This document shows, one piece after another, positions 41,766-54,276 of a stretch of 64,000 nucleotides of DNA. Every line of letters begins with the position of its first letter. Position 1 is the first letter of the stretch. The stretch lies in assembly GCA_043228905.1 (NCBI GenBank), contig JBHGNT010000002.1:8742001-8806000 (forward strand), in the 5' to 3' direction. The notes below the pieces were generated by a model. It saw only the letters and a program-made list of their open reading frames with translations. It made no database searches and was not told where the DNA came from. This stretch comes from Azolla caroliniana. Taxonomy: Eukaryota; Polypodiophyta. The translations under genes and the position numbers were made by a program.

Positions 41766-44700
41766 TCTAAATCCGTGAATCTGTCTAGATGGGGTCTACC
41801 AGAGCCGAATCGGAGGCACATGCACAAGGTGTCTTTCAAATACCATAGTATCCACTTGACCGCATTCGAGTGCTCTCTTCCGGGATTGCTCATGAACTGG
41901 CTCACCACTCCAACTGCATATCTGATATCCGGTTGGGTACACACCATTGTGTACATCAAGCTCCCAACGGCAGAGGCATATGGTATCTTCATCATATCCA
42001 CCTTCTTTGCCTTTGTCCTCGGGCTCTGCTTTCCAGATAGCTTGCAGTTTGCCGAAAGTGTCGACCCGACCGGTTTCACATCTGACATGCTGAACCGCTC
42101 AAGCACCTTTGTCACGTACTTTTCCTATGACAGCCACAATAGCTTCTTCGACCGGTCCCTGATGATGTGCATCCCCAATATTTGTCTTGCTAGCCACAAG
42201 TCTTTCATTGAGAAGTTATGGTTCAGAGCCTTCTTCAGAATCCGAATCTTGACTTGATCTCGTCCGACGATTAACATATCATCCACATATAGGAGGAGTA
42301 TGAGGAAGTCTCCTCCGTCAAACTTCTTCACAAACACGTAGTGATCGGCTTGTGTCTTGTGCTACCCTTGGTCGATCATGAAGGAGTCGAACTTCCGGTA
42401 CCATTACTGGGGGGCTTGCTTCAGTCCGTATAGGCTCTTCTCCAGCCGGCACACCAGGTGCTCCTTACCTTTCCTCTCAAATACTTCCGGTTGATGCATG
42501 TAGATCTCTTCTTCAAGGTCTCCGTGTAGAAATGCCATCTTGGTGTCCAATTGCTCTACCTCGAGGTCCATGCTTGCCACTATGCCCAATACCGTCCGGA
42601 TGGATGTCATCTTTACTACCGGGGCAAAGATCTCATCGAAGTCCACTCCTTTCTTCTGCTGGAAGCCCTTCATCATGATTCGGGCCTTATACCTTGGTGG
42701 ATTTCTGGCATCTCCCGGTTTCAGCTTGTACACCCACTTGTTCTGGAGTGCTCTCTTCCCTTTTGGCAACTCCGTCAGTTCATATGGGTGATTCTCATGC
42801 AGGGAATCCATCTTGTCCTGCATGGCACTCAACCACTTGCGGCTGTGGGTGTCTCTCTTTGCTTCTTCTAAGCTTTCCGGCTCCCCCTCATCGGTTAGTA
42901 ACACATGCTCTGCATTCGGAAATCTACGGGGGGGCCTTCTCTCTCGAAGAGGATATATCTGTCCTTGGATTCTGACTACCGGTTCCACCATTTGTTCCGA
43001 ATCCGAATCCGATTCGGGATCTTGTCCGGTTCCAATGTCTTGTTGTTGTTGTTGTTCTTCTTCTTCTTCTGTCGGTTCGGTTTCCTATCCGTATCCAGTT
43101 CGTCGAGTGTCATCCGATTACCGGCTAACATCCGGTTTTCAACCGAATCGATCCTTCTGTCCTCAAGCCAGTTTTCATTTGATGATCCGGAGTTCATCAC
43201 CTTCTTCTCGAACTCCTAGACGACAATGGTCCTGTCTTCCATGAAGACTATGTTCCGACTCCGGAACACCTTTTTTCGACCAGATCCCACACCTAGTAAC
43301 CGAACTCATCATCATATGCATGTCCGGGACTTCGGATAAAGCTTAGCTCTCTTGTCCTTTGCCACATGCACATATGCGAGACATCCGAACACCTTCATAT
43401 GCCGGTAAGACACATGCTTACCGGTCCATACTTTCTGAGGTGAGTCTCCTTCCAAGGGTGTTGAGGGTGATCTATTTATCACATAGGTCACTCTTGGGTA
43501 ACTTTGCATGTGCTAGCATGTTCCAGACTCTCTCCATTATTGTCCGGTTCATCCTTTTGGCCTGCCCGTTTAGTTACGGCGTCTTCAGCACAGTGAATTC
43601 GAGCCAGATTCCCTTCTACCGGCAGTACTCCTCGAACTGCCCCCGGTATTCTCCTCCATTATCTGCTCGAACCGCCTTTAGCTTCCGGCCGGTTTCTCTT
43701 TCCACTCTCACATGGAGCTCCTTGAAGACGGATAGCACCTGATCCTTCGTCTTCAATGATGAGACCCACAACTTCCGGTTGTGGTCATCTATGAACGTCA
43801 CAAAGTATTGCGATCCGGCATGTGACTTCGTGTCCACTTGACAAACATCAGTATGCACCACCTCCAATTGTGCATGCCATCTCATTGGTGGTCTTGAATG
43901 GAAGGAGGTTCGGTTTTTCTTGCCGGCCAAGCAATCGGTGCACTTCTCAACTTGCACGTCCTTCACCACAACTCACCCACAGTGTCAGAAGCAATGTTCA
44001 CTTCTTCTTCCCGGCATAACCAGGGGTTCATCAGGTACAATGTGTAGGCTTCCCTTGATGAACTTCATGACTCCGTTCCGGATGCTACCCATGTAGCGTT
44101 CATCATCTAGCCGACCGGCTGATATCCTGTTCAGTCGAACCTCCGGAACGTGTCAAACATCCTTCAACAACAACTTGCATCCGGTTGGTGTCGCCAACCA
44201 CACGTCTCCTATGCCGACAATTCGGCATGTACCTTCATTCCCCATCCGGACATAGCCGTGCTCACCGAGTGTGTAGGATGAGAAGAATTTTTGGTCCGGG
44301 GTAAGGTGGAATGACGCTCCAAAATCGACAACCCACGTTGTCTTGTCGCCGGCAAGGTTCAACTCACTCTCTTCGGTGATGAGCATTAGTTCCTCTTCAC
44401 TTGCCGTGATTGCCCTTGTTCCCTTCCGGGCCAGGCCTAGCTGATCTGAACCATTTCGGTTTGGTGACTTCTTCAAATCAGTATTGTCAGGTCCCTTGTC
44501 TTTCTGGAAATGCCGACAGTTCTTCTGGAAATGCCCCAGCTTGCCGGAATAGAAGCATGTGGGCCTCCCCCTTGACTTTTCTCGGCTCTGGGGACTCCGA
44601 TTCCTTTGTCTTCCGCATTCCGATTCAATAAGGAGGGCTTTGGCGTCGGAGATCACCTCCTTGCTAGGGATAACTTTGTTTTCCTTCCGGCCCGGCGTTG

Positions 44701-45190
44701 CCCAACGTGACAACTAACGACTCCCAACTATCCGGGAGGGAACAGAGCAGGAGTAGAGCAAGTACCTCATCGGCAAGAGGTACTTCCAATGAGGTTGCAT
44801 GATGTATCAATCCCCAGAAGGCATTCATGTGCTCCGCCATGCTGGAGCCGTCTTGTTACCTGAGCGTCACTAGGTTTCGGAATACCGAAACCTAGTTAAC
44901 ATCATTCTTGTTCTAGAACATGATGCCGATCTTCTCCCAAAGTTCATGACCCTTACTATTTTCATTGAATTTGTTGTAGAAGCTCATGTCGATGAAGCAC
45001 CGAATGTATGTCGTCGTCTTCATGTGCATCACCTCCCACACTGTGGCATCGATCTTATCCGATCTCTTGTCCCCGAACTAAACTGGCAACCAAAGATCTT
45101 TAACCACCAGCATGTCCCTCATCTTCGACTTCCACATTGAGTAGTTGGAGCCGGTGAGCTTGAACATGCCGCCGAACGATTCTTCCATTT
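41766..45190 (-). pseudogene. Copia D2 gag-pol, main part
   Basis: Minus strand. Gag begins MEESFGGMFKLTGSNYSMWK near 45190 and is broken by many stops. The zinc knuckle is altered (FYSGKLGHFQKNC; first Cys pair damaged). Protease is WVVDFGASFHL, with DSGA mutated to DFGA (about 44320). Integrase pieces span 43312-43969 (HTDVCQVDTKSHAGSQYF, RADNGGEYRGQFEEYC) with deletions near 43490 and 43980. RT and RNase H (42404-42991 and 41775-42340) include [35 protein letters not shown] and PYASAVGSLMYTMVCTQPDI. It stops at FTDLD at the G0 LTR and continues at 12370. Confidence 0.88.
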
Positions 45191-45217
45191 CCTGTGTTGT
45201 TCACTTTGATACCAGTT

Positions 45218-45719
45218 TGTTGAGAATATGCCTGAATATTGCTCGGCCATAGCTGAGTCTTGAACACTTCTAACGGAAAAAGAAAAAAAAACAGAAATGC
45301 GAAATAAAGAGTGAACACAAGATGTTTACGTGTAAAACCCGAATAGTGAAAATCCAAGGGAGCCCACAGGCTCCGAACTATCACTATGAAGAGAAGGGTT
45401 ACAATCAGACACTCGTAGGCAACAACCTCGAGCTCTGTTTCTTCGCCAACCGGCGGTTACAATAGAGTATTTCTCTGTATCTCTCACTCCCTCTCTGTCG
45501 CTCTCTACTATACAACAGTTACAATCAACAATGATCAACAACCTTACAAAGTGATTGCCCTAAGTCATATTTATACTTATATGAACTTAGGGCTAATTAC
45601 AAATATAGCCTCAGTGGGCTTACTCAAAACATATTTACAGATATGTCTTCTCTTCCGGTTCTCACCGGGTCCTCTTTATTCATCACCAGATCCCATCCAG
45701 AGAGACCGATTTCCCAACA
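45218..45719 (-). repeat. 5' LTR of copia D2 (502 bp)
   Basis: tgttgagaatatgcc to gatttcccaaca. A primer-site remnant is adjacent on the left (minus TGGTATCAAAGTGAAC at about 45201-45214, mutated). Minus TATA box in AGTATAAATATGACTTAGGG-like sequence (about 45565-45585). The U3 end matches 11872-11911. Confidence 0.82.
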
Positions 45720-46730
45720 AGTTACACTCTCACTCTCTCACTCACAGTTACAGAGGCAACTACCTCGTTCTAACTTTACACTAATGATCAACTGCGCTCT
45801 CTCACTATAAGATTTGTCCTAGTTGCTTATAAACCAAAGCAACTTTCTAGCTATTTACAAGTATAGTGTTGGTAGACAGGTCCCTTCGGATGGGAAGGGA
45901 GAAGAACAGTGCCAACGAACAAACTCGGCCGAGGCCGACAGGCCGAGGCCGAAACGGTATGAACCGGATGAGGAGTACCCGACTGCGGATAGTCGGATGG
46001 TGTAGGCCCGACTGCGGGAAGCCGGATGAGGAGTACCCGACTGCGGAGAGTCGGATGGTGTAGGCCCGACTGCGGGAAGCCGGATGAGGAGTACCCGACT
46101 GCGGAGAGTCGGATGGTGTAGGCCCGACTGCGGAGAGCCGGATGAAGCCCATCAAGGCTACATTTGTAAATAGCCGAAAAGTCATATTAGTATAAATATG
46201 ACTTAGGGCAAACTTTTAGAAGATGATGTTATTATTATTCTTTCTTGTTGGTGCAAGAAGAAATTAGAGCGCGTAACTGTACAGAGAGAGAGAGAGAGAG
46301 AGAGAGAGACGAGGTCGTTGCCTCTGTTGTAACCGCCGCCTGTGGCGAAGATCTGTGAGCACGAGGTCGTTGCCTCAGTGATCTCACTGTTGTATATTTC
46401 TGCATAGTGACAGTTTGCAGCTTGTGGGCTGCCGTGGTTTTTCCCCCTATTTTGGGGTTTTCCACGTATACCTCCTGTGCACCATTTCTCTCCTTTTTCT
46501 TCCGTGTCGCGTTCTACATTACCTGTTTTTCTGTGTATGTAAAGAATCTCGGTTGTGGCCGAGCGTCGGACATAAGGAACGTCGAGTTCCCATCATATAG
46601 CCCCCAGGAGGCATTTCAAACTTTTCTGATTATAGTCTTCTGAAACGATTTTGATTTTGATTTTGATTTCCAATTTTGATTTTGGTATACGGTCCTTCTC
46701 TTCCCATCTGGAGGGACATGTTTCCCAACA
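45720..46730 (-). repeat. Truncated LTR, interrupted by solo LTR L
   Basis: The left part (45720-45866) has a minus-strand TATA-like GGTTTATAAGCAAC. The right part (46596-46730) ends in gagggacatgtttcccaaca, the LTR terminus shared by these families. The left end was cut by the insertion of D2. It is inserted in gypsy J. Confidence 0.6.
45867..46595 (+). mobile_element. Solo LTR L (729 bp, plus) with target duplication
   Basis: tgttggtagacagg to cccatca, flanked by tatag at 45862-45866 and 46596-46600. It has a plus-strand TATA box (ttagtataaatatgac, about 46187) and U3 repeats of about 57 bp with GTCGGATGGTGTAGGCCCGA in three copies (45965-46145). Orientation is opposite to its host LTR. 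Confidence 0.93.
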
Positions 46731-46949
46731 CATTACCCTTGGTTGGCTTGTTAAAATTGGTGCCTCGATTTACTAAGAAAGTCACCACAATTATTCCACA
46801 AAACGGGATAGAAAAAGTGTCACTGAATTATAGTAATCTTGTTAATGGTTCGACTATGATGGACGAGCATAGTCATCAATTAAGGTGATAATTCGGGGCC
46901 AAGAAGTCATAGGAAGCATTGTTGACGGTGGTTCGGGTGTCAATGTAAT
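46731..46949 (+). pseudogene. Gypsy J gag end and protease start
   Basis: Plus translation gives LPLVGLLKLVPRFTKKVTTI then NYSNLVNGSTMMDEHSHQLR and, after a stop, VIIRGQEVIGSIVDGGSGVN. The last segment is the aspartic protease active site (D-G-G) as in F at about 30152. The frame ends where the H LTR begins at 46950. The second half of the same protease follows at 55077. Confidence 0.78.
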
Positions 46950-47390
46950 TGTTAATAATTAGGTAATTAACTATGGGTTAATAAGTACTTAATTATGTGA
47001 GTAGTTGATAAGTGGAAGATTAAGTGATATGTGTGTGTATGTGTGTGAGAGGAAGAGAGTGAGAGGAAGTTAACACTTATGAACAACACAAGATGGGGGA
47101 TGATTAACTATATTAGAAAGCATCATCATCATCAAATACAAAAATACCCACAATGAGGTATATATACATCTCATGTGCAAAGGTGCACATGTGTGAGTAG
47201 AATATAGGTACTAAGGTGTAAGTCCTATATTAAATGTACTTAGGAGTGGAGGATCTAGAATATCCCACTTAAGTACCAGGTCCTATTTAAGGCGTTATAG
47301 TCAACACTCCTAACTAGATTCTATCTACGTAACTACGAAGTTACATGGTTGACTAAATAACTAAACTAAGTTGAGTTTGATCTCTCAACA
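46950..47390 (-). repeat. 3' LTR of copia H (441 bp)
   Basis: tgttaataattagg to atctctcaaca, followed by ccccctcaacctcaag, a polypurine tract on the minus strand. Its right third (tatagtcaacactcctaact and beyond) recurs at about 54984-55050. Confidence 0.78.
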
Positions 47391-48325
47391 CCCCCTCAAC
47401 CTCAAGTGTGAGGCGTCCGACATCCGCTTTGGTTTTCGTCAGCTACGTGTGCTTCCGTCCAACCTCCGGCTTTCTTCGTCGTGGCAATCTCGGTTCCTCC
47501 CCCTCAAGCCAGTGACGAAGGCTTGTATTGTGTGGGCGAAGGTCGACTACTTCCACCCATCGTGGGTTACAAGCCGCTTTGGTGGAGCTCTTGGGCTCTT
47601 GTTTGGCCGCTACCTTCATCGCGAAGGCACAATGATGGGCCATGTCAAGTGACGGGGTTCTTAGCTCTAGATGAGCGTCGAAGTTTTTCGCTCGCCGATG
47701 TGAACGCCTTCTTTGCTCCAAGTGTCTGCATGATGGGTATACCAAACTCACTGTCTAGTGAGCGAGGCGACACATCCGAATCACTGTTATCGAGTTGGTC
47801 GACTGCGTATTTGGGCATCTTACCTTTGCCTTTGTCCAAGTGCAGACTTGGTTGTGATGTGCTTGGGTTGCAGGGGGGCACTTGTGGCCCACTAAGCCTT
47901 GTCGTAATCGTACTTTCCTCGAACATGTGTTCGAAGCGATCTCCATCTTCTACCTCTTGTTCGGCGGATTCCGGGTCGAGCGGAGTCAGAGTCAAAGTTG
48001 TCTCTAGTGCGTACCAAGATGCGGACTCGTCGAACACTACATCTCGACTTACCCGAACCGCTCGGACAGAAGGGTTGTAGCACTTGTATGCCTTCTTCTC
48101 GGACGAGTATCTTATGAGGACACATTCCTCCAACTTCCTATTGGGCTTGTTCTTTATTCGGGATGCGTACATTCGCAATGCTTCCAAACAACTTGAGGTG
48201 CAACCGGATCGGCTTCTTTCCGACAAGGAGTTCGTATGGAGTTAGCTCATGCATTCCATTAGTGGTGCACCGGTTCATGAGATAAATGGTCGTGGATGCC
48301 GCATCAGCCGAATTGAAGTTCAGCA
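47391..48325 (-). pseudogene. Copia H integrase end and linker
   Basis: Minus strand: MLNFNSADAASTTIYLMNRC then PYELLVGKKPIRLHLKLFGS (integrase C-terminal part, about 48170-48325), a frameshift, then the open 193-codon frame 47645-48226 with CVLIRYSSEKKAYKCYNPSV, VSRDVVFDESASWY and an acidic linker ending RRSSRAKNPVT. The RT start is frame-shifted (EPKSSTKAACNPRWVEVVD, about 47575) and almost all RT and RNase H is deleted. A second purine tract GGCTTGAGGGGGAGG lies at about 47500, some 110 bp before the one at the LTR. Related to copia C rather than to the D elements. Confidence 0.8.
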
Positions 48326-48599
48326 TGTGCACGGAATAATCTTCGGCAACAACCGAAGGGAAATCACTTGATAAAATCGAACACAGAAGAAATAGGAATG
48401 AAGGTAAGTGCACGAACAGAAAAAAGAGAGAATGCACAGGATGTTAACGTGGAAAACCCTAAGAGGGAAAAACCACGGGAGTCCACAGACTCCAAACTAT
48501 CACTATATCAAGATTACAACAATGGGGCACAGAGGCAACGACCTCTTGCTCCCTCTCTTCGCCTCGCGGCGGTTACAACAGAGACACGATCATTGTGTG

Positions 48600-48691
<92 letters not shown>

Positions 48692-48836
48692 GCACTGTAG
48701 AGGAGTTACAACAACAACGCGCTATTTACAAATATAGCCCCAATGGACTCTCAGAAACATATTTACGAATATGTCCCTTCATCCAGTGAGCACTTCTCCC
48801 CGGGCCTTGACATCCGGAGGGACCTGTTTCCTAACA
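48326..48836 (-). repeat. LTR B2 (511 bp), TATA region deleted
   Basis: tgtgcacggaataat to gtttcctaaca, next to the polypurine complement aactccccc. Compared with 54277-54954 it lacks the segment between acgcgct and atttacaaatatag, which carries the TATA box, and it lacks the U3 repeats. It contains a long (CT)n run at about 48601-48688. Confidence 0.85.
48601..48688. repeat. (CT)n microsatellite in LTR B2
   Basis: About 44 CT repeats, against 6-8 in other copies of the same LTR. It generates spurious Ser-Leu repeat frames. Confidence 0.97.
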
Positions 48837-49145
48837 AACTCCCCCTTCACTCCGGCATGCGATGTCTTACTAGTTTGATCCGCTTCCGACATGCATCCAG
48901 CTTGTCAGGTATCAGTACTTTGGTCAGCATATCTGACCCGTTCTCGGTCGTGTGGATCTTTGTCAGCGCCAACACTCGATCTTCTACTCGCTCCCAGATC
49001 CAGTGATACCTACGTTGGATGTGCTTCGTCCTGGAATGGTATGCTGCATTCTTAGCAAGGTGGATGGCACTTTGACTGTCGCAATAGAGCCGATATTCAT
49101 CTTGCCGAATACCGAGCTCCCCGATGAAGTCCTTCATCCATAATA
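48837..49145 (-). pseudogene. Copia RNase H C-terminus (B element)
   Basis: Open minus frame KDFIGELGIRQDEYRLYCDS, QSAIHLAKNAAYHSRTKHIQ, ENGSDMLTKVLIPDKLDACR ending RMPE and a stop, then the polypurine tract and LTR. The frame breaks off at 49145 at LWMKD. It is closely similar to the corresponding parts of D1 and D4 and holds the end of the RNase H fold only. Confidence 0.88.
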
Positions 49146-49736
49146 TTTTCCAACAAGGTTACAAGTTTCTACAAAGCCCAATCCAATTGAGATGAAGGTG
49201 GCATGTTGTCAAGGTCCTTGGTCTAAAGTTGAAAAGTAGCTACCTCCAGCAAACCATTTATGTTATAGTGTGTTGGCATGATACCTATAGTTGTGATTTA
49301 TCTAGATAAACCAAGGCATTAAGTAAACTAGTGTGTGCTTGTAAAAGTTTTGAATCTCATTCTCCAATTCGATCTACCAATCGAACGAGTCCTAGCAACC
49401 TTGTTCAATTTAATAGATTTGAAGTTTTGGATCAAATAGAAGGGGACCTATATATTTAAGTCCAACAAACCCTATTTGGTTGGACAATCTAGGATGTGTA
49501 AAGTTGGTTCGTAATACTAATCCTCAAATTTAGTTTGTAGAATTCTTGTCTTCCTTATGATATCAATGTCTTCCTTATGATCTCTTGGATTCAAGAACCA
49601 ACTCATGTTTAATGGATCAAGAATTCATGTGGACACAACAAATCATGTTGAATAAGCTTTCTTATTTGATGTTTATAATTCATTGAAGGGTGCCTTTTTG
49701 AAGTTCAGATCGTTGCCGGCCACAACCGGTTTTGCA
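49146..49736. other. Unassigned non-coding interval
   Basis: AT-rich; contains a direct repeat tgtcttccttatgat (about 49547 and 49567). No frame or element end recognised. Confidence 0.5.
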
Positions 49737-50215
49737 TGTGCGGAATAATAGTCAATCTAATGGAATGGGAAAAACAGAATACAGAAACTGAGAATGACAT
49801 AGATTTTAACGTGGAAACCCGAACTGGGAAAAAATCACGTGGATTCCACAAACTCCGAAACAGAACACTATGGGAGAAAGAAATACAATCAGAGATCTCA
49901 GAGGCAACGACCTCGAGATCCTGCTTCGCCAACAGGCGGCTATGGAGCTCACACACTCCCACTCACACTCGTTCACTCTCATAGTTACGGAGACAACAAC
50001 CTCGTCAACAGTAACCTTTTAATAACGCGCACATCTAACATGATTGCCCTAAGTGCTTATATACTAATGTAACCTTTCGACTATTTACAAACTTAGCCTT
50101 CCGTGTTTTCTATCTCCACGATTTCCGGTTTCGGCCTTAGCATATCGGCCTCACCCGAGTTGCTCATCAACACAGTTCTTCTCACTTCCCATCCGGAGGG
50201 ACCTGTTTCCTAACA
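49737..50215 (-). repeat. 3' LTR next to copia D4 (479 bp)
   Basis: tgtgcggaataatag to gtttcctaaca, then aattccccc. It shares the general LTR plan and ends with LTR B but is clearly diverged from the 5' LTR at 54277-54954. Confidence 0.75.
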
Positions 50216-53200
50216 AATTCCCCCTTCACTCCGGCATGGGATGTCTTACTAGTCCGATCTGCTTCCGACATGGATCCAGCTTGTCGGGTATCAGTACTTT
50301 GGTCAGCATATCTGATTCGTTCTCAGCCGTGTGGATCTTCGTCAGCGCGAACTCTCGATCTTCTACTCGCTCCCGGATCTAGTGATACCTATGTTGGATG
50401 TGCTTCGTCCTGGAATGGTACGCTGCGTTCTTAGCAAGGTGGATGGCACTTTGACTGTCGCAATAGAACCAGTATTCATCTTGCCGGATACCGAGCTCTC
50501 CGATGAAGTCCTTCATCCATAATATTTCCTTGCTGGCTTCAATAGCCGCCATGTACTCCGCCTCCGTGGTTGACAACGCAACCGTCTTTTGCAACCTCGA
50601 CTGCCATGAAACAACTCCCCCTGCATATGTCATTACATACCCGGATGTAGACCGGCTGGTATCCACATCAGCCGACATATCCGAATTGATAAAACCGTCA
50701 AGCTGAGGTTTACCGGAGCCGAATCGGAGACACATATTCGAAGTGCCCTTCAAGTACTAGAGTATCCATTTGACCGCGTTCCAGTGCTCCTTGCCGGCAT
50801 TGCTCATAAACCGGCTCACCACTCCGACTATGTATCCAATATCCGGTTGAGTACACACCATTTCGTACATTAAGCTTCGAACGGCAGAGGCATATGGAAC
50901 CTTCATCATATCTGCCTTCTCTGCTTTCGTCTTCGGGCTTTGCTTACCGGATAACCTGCAGTTTCCCGGAAGTGTCGATCCGACGGGTTTCGCATCTGAC
51001 ATGTTGAACCGCTAAAGCACCTTTGTCACGTACTTCTCCTGTGACAACAACAATTGCTTCGTTGGCCGGTCTCGGATGATATGCATCCTCAACATCTGTC
51101 TTGCCGGGCCCAAGTCTTTCATTGTGAAGGTTCGATTGAGAGCCTTCTTCAGCATCCGTATTTTGGCTTGGTCCCGTCTAACGATCAACATATCATCCAC
51201 GTACAGAAGGAGTATCAGGAAGTCGCCTCCTTCGAACTTCTTCACAAACATGTAGTGATCAACCTGTGTCTTGTGTTACCCTTGATCGGTCATGAAGGAG
51301 TCGAACTTCCGATACCACTGTCGGGGAGCCTGCTTCAGTCCGTACAAGCTCTTCTTCAACCGACAAACCCGGTGCTCCTTCCCTTTCTCCACGAATCCTT
51401 CCGGTTGCTGCATGTAGGTCACCTCTTTGAGGTCACCATGAAGGAATGTCGTCTTCATGTCTATCTGCTCTACCTCGAGGTCCATGCTTGCCGCTATACT
51501 CAGCACCGTCCGGATGGAGGTCATCTTTACTACCAGGGTAAATATCTAGTCGATTTCCACGCCCTTCTTCTGCTGGAACCCCTTCACCACGATCTTGGCT
51601 TTGTATCTCGGGGGGTTGCCGGCATCTCCCAGTTTCAACTTGTACACCCATTTATTTCAGAGTGCCCGCTTTCCTTTCGGAAACTCCACCAATTCGTACG
51701 TATGGTTCTCATGCAGGGAATCCATCTCATCCTGCATGGCACTTAACCATTTGCGGGGGCGTCACTTTTAACTTCCTCGAAGGTTTCTGGATCCCCCTCA
51801 TTGGTTAGTAACACCTCTGGGGGGCCCTTCTCTCTCTGAGAGGATATCTCCGTCTTCGGATTTCGGCAACTGGCTCCTCTATTTGTTCTTCATCTGAATC
51901 CGATTCGGGGTCTTGGCCAGTTCTGGTTTCACGTATTCCTTCTTCTTCGGCCTGTCTTGTCTCCTCACCGTCACCGGCCGGTTCATCGAGTGCTAACCGA
52001 TCTCTTGCCGGTTGGGTCTCCTCATCGTAGAATTAATCCTTACCGGTCGACTCAGAGTTCATTATCTTCTTCTCCGACTCCCAGTCGGCGAGCGCCTTGT
52101 CCTCCACGAAGATAATATCTCGACTCCGGAATACCTTCTTGTCGACTGGGTCCCACACTCAATAGCCAAACTCATCATCGTCGTATCCGAGGAATATGCA
52201 TGGCCGGGTCTTTGGATCTAACTTTCCTCTCCGGTCCTTAGCTACATGCACATATGCAAGACACATGAATACCTTCAAATGCCGGTAAAACACTTCCTTA
52301 CCGATCCAGACTCTCTGCGGCGTGTCCCCTTCCAAGGGTACTGAGGGTGATCTGTTTATCACATATGTCGCCGTCGACAGTGCCTCATGCCAAAACTTCT
52401 TGGGTAATTTTGCATGCGCCAGCATACTCCGGACCCTCTCCATTATGGTCTGGTTCATTCTCTCAGCCAGCCCGTTTAGTTCCGGCATCTTTGGCATGGT
52501 AAATTCGAGCCGGATTCCCTTCGAGCGGCAGTACTCCTCGAATTGCCCCAATATTCACCTCCGTTATCTGCTTGAACCACCTTTAGCTTCCGGTTGGTTT
52601 CTCTTTCCACTCTTGCGTGGAGCTCTTTGAAGACGGATAGCACCTACTCCTTCGTCTTCAACGGTGTGGCCCACAGCTTCCGGTTGTGGTCATCTATGAA
52701 TGTCACGAACTATTGCGATCTGGCATGTGACTTCGTGTCCACTTGACACACATCAGTATGCACCAACTCCAGTGGTGCATTACGTCTCATCGGTGGCCTT
52801 GATCGGAAGGAGGTCCGGTTTTGCTTACCGGCCAGACAATCAGTGCACTTCTCCAAGTGCACGTTCTTCACTGGAATGAAGTTGTCGTCTGCAAGCCTCT
52901 TCATCCCCTTCTCACTCATGTGACACAATCTCTTGTGCCACAGCTCACCGGCAGTGTTAGAAGCCATGTTTGCTTCTTCCGGGCATAACCGGGCATTCAT
53001 CAGGTACAACGTGTTGACCTTCCGAGCCCAAGCCACAATCAAGCTCCCTTTGCTGAACTTCATAACACCGTTCCGGATGCTACCCGTGTAGCCTTCATCA
53101 TCTAGCCGACCGGCTGATATCAGGTTCAGTCTAACCTCCGAAACGTGTCGGACATCCTTCAGCAGCAGCTTGCATCCGGTTGGTGTTGTCAACCACATGT

Positions 53201-54256
53201 CTCCTATGCCGACAATTCGGCATGTACCTTCATTCCCCATCCGGACACAACCGTGATCACCGGTTGAGTAAGATGAGAAGCATTTACGATCTGGGGTAAG
53301 GTGGAACGACGCTCCGGAGTCAACCACCCAGGTCATCTCGTCGCCAGCAAGGTTTAGCTCACTCTCCTCGGTGATGAACATCAACTCTTCTTCACTTGCC
53401 GTGATTGCCGTCGTTCCCTTCCGGTCCGTTCCCCTCCGGTCTTTACCGTTCCGGTCCGGTGTCCGCTTCGAATCGGTACCATCGGTTTCCTTGTCTTTTC
53501 GGAAGTGCCGACAGTTTTTCTGGAATTATCCCGACTTGCCGCAATAGAAGCAAGTAGGCCTCCCCCTTGACTTTGACCGTGTCCCCGACTTCTCCCAGTT
53601 CTGGGGACTACGGTTCCTTTGTCTTCCGCGTTCCGATTCAGTAAGGAGCGCTTTGGAGTCGGAGCTCGTATCCTTATCTTTCCAGCGCGCCTCCTCATCT
53701 AGCAAGCTCGACTTCACTCATGCTAGGGATAACCGTTTTCCTTCCGGCCCGACGTTGCCCAAAGTGATAACCAACGTCTCCCAGCTATCTGGGAGGGAAC
53801 CGAGCAGGAGTAGTGCTAGTACCTCATCGGCGAGAGGTACTTCCAATGATGTTGCCTGGTGGATCAGCCCCTGGAAGGCATTCATGTGCTCCACCATGGT
53901 GGAGCTATCTTGGTACCGGAGTCTTACTAGCTTCCAAAATACCGAAACCTGATTAACAACATTTTTGTTTTGGAACATAAGGCCGATCTTCTCCTAGAGC
54001 TCATGAGCCTTGCTCTCTTCATTAAAGTTGTTGTATAGACTCATATCGATGAAGCACCGTATGTACGCCGTTGTCTTCATGTGCATCACCTCCCATATCG
54101 TGGCATCGATTTTGTCTAGTCTCTTGTCCCCAAACTGAACCGACAACTAAAGATCTTTAACCACGAGCATTTCCCTCATCTTCAACTTCCACACTGAATA
54201 GTTGGAGCCGGTGAGCTTGAACATGCCTCCCAACGAATCGTCTATTTTTCTGTGTC
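50216..54256 (-). pseudogene. Copia D4 gag-pol
   Basis: Minus strand, nearly full length. The gag start codon is mutated (ATG to ATA) before DDSLGGMFKLTGSNYSVWKL. Gag stretch 53718-53978; the zinc knuckle is interrupted (CFYCGKSG then a stop); protease WVVDSGASFHL (about 53325) sits in an open frame 52710-53384 with the integrase finger CTDCLAGKQN and HTDVCQVDTKSHARSQ. Integrase continues at 52159-52551 (NGLAERMNQTIMERVRSML). A deletion near 51755 precedes RT, and a frameshift runs through the first RT blocks; [12 protein letters not shown] and LYVDDMLIVRRDQ are visible (51012-51524). RNase H 50379-50753 with STTEAEYMAAIEASKEI. Many stops. Confidence 0.88.
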
Positions 54257-54261
54257 ATTTC

Positions 54262-54273
54262 GCTCTGATACCA
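54262..54273 (-). promoter_or_regulatory. Primer binding site of copia D4
   Basis: TGGTATCAGAGC on the minus strand, 3 nt inside the LTR start at 54277. Confidence 0.92.
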
Positions 54274-54276
54274 CTT

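Larger units (their letters stand above)
11872..45719 (-). mobile_element. Copia D2, split by nested gypsy G0
   Basis: The two parts of one copia element lie at 11872-12370 (end of RNase H plus 40 bp of 3' LTR) and 41766-45719 (RNase H to gag plus 5' LTR). When G0 (12371-41765) and one 5-bp flank (tttga or tctaa) are removed, the joined sequence aligns without a gap over 44 bp to intact relatives at about 22739 and 50690. Both parts share the same LTR end (gagagaccgatttcccaaca). All reading frames are decayed. Confidence 0.75.

Noticed and set aside
48595-48789. Open frames of repeated Ser-Leu
   Set aside because: They are translations of the (CT)n microsatellite in LTR B2, not genes.
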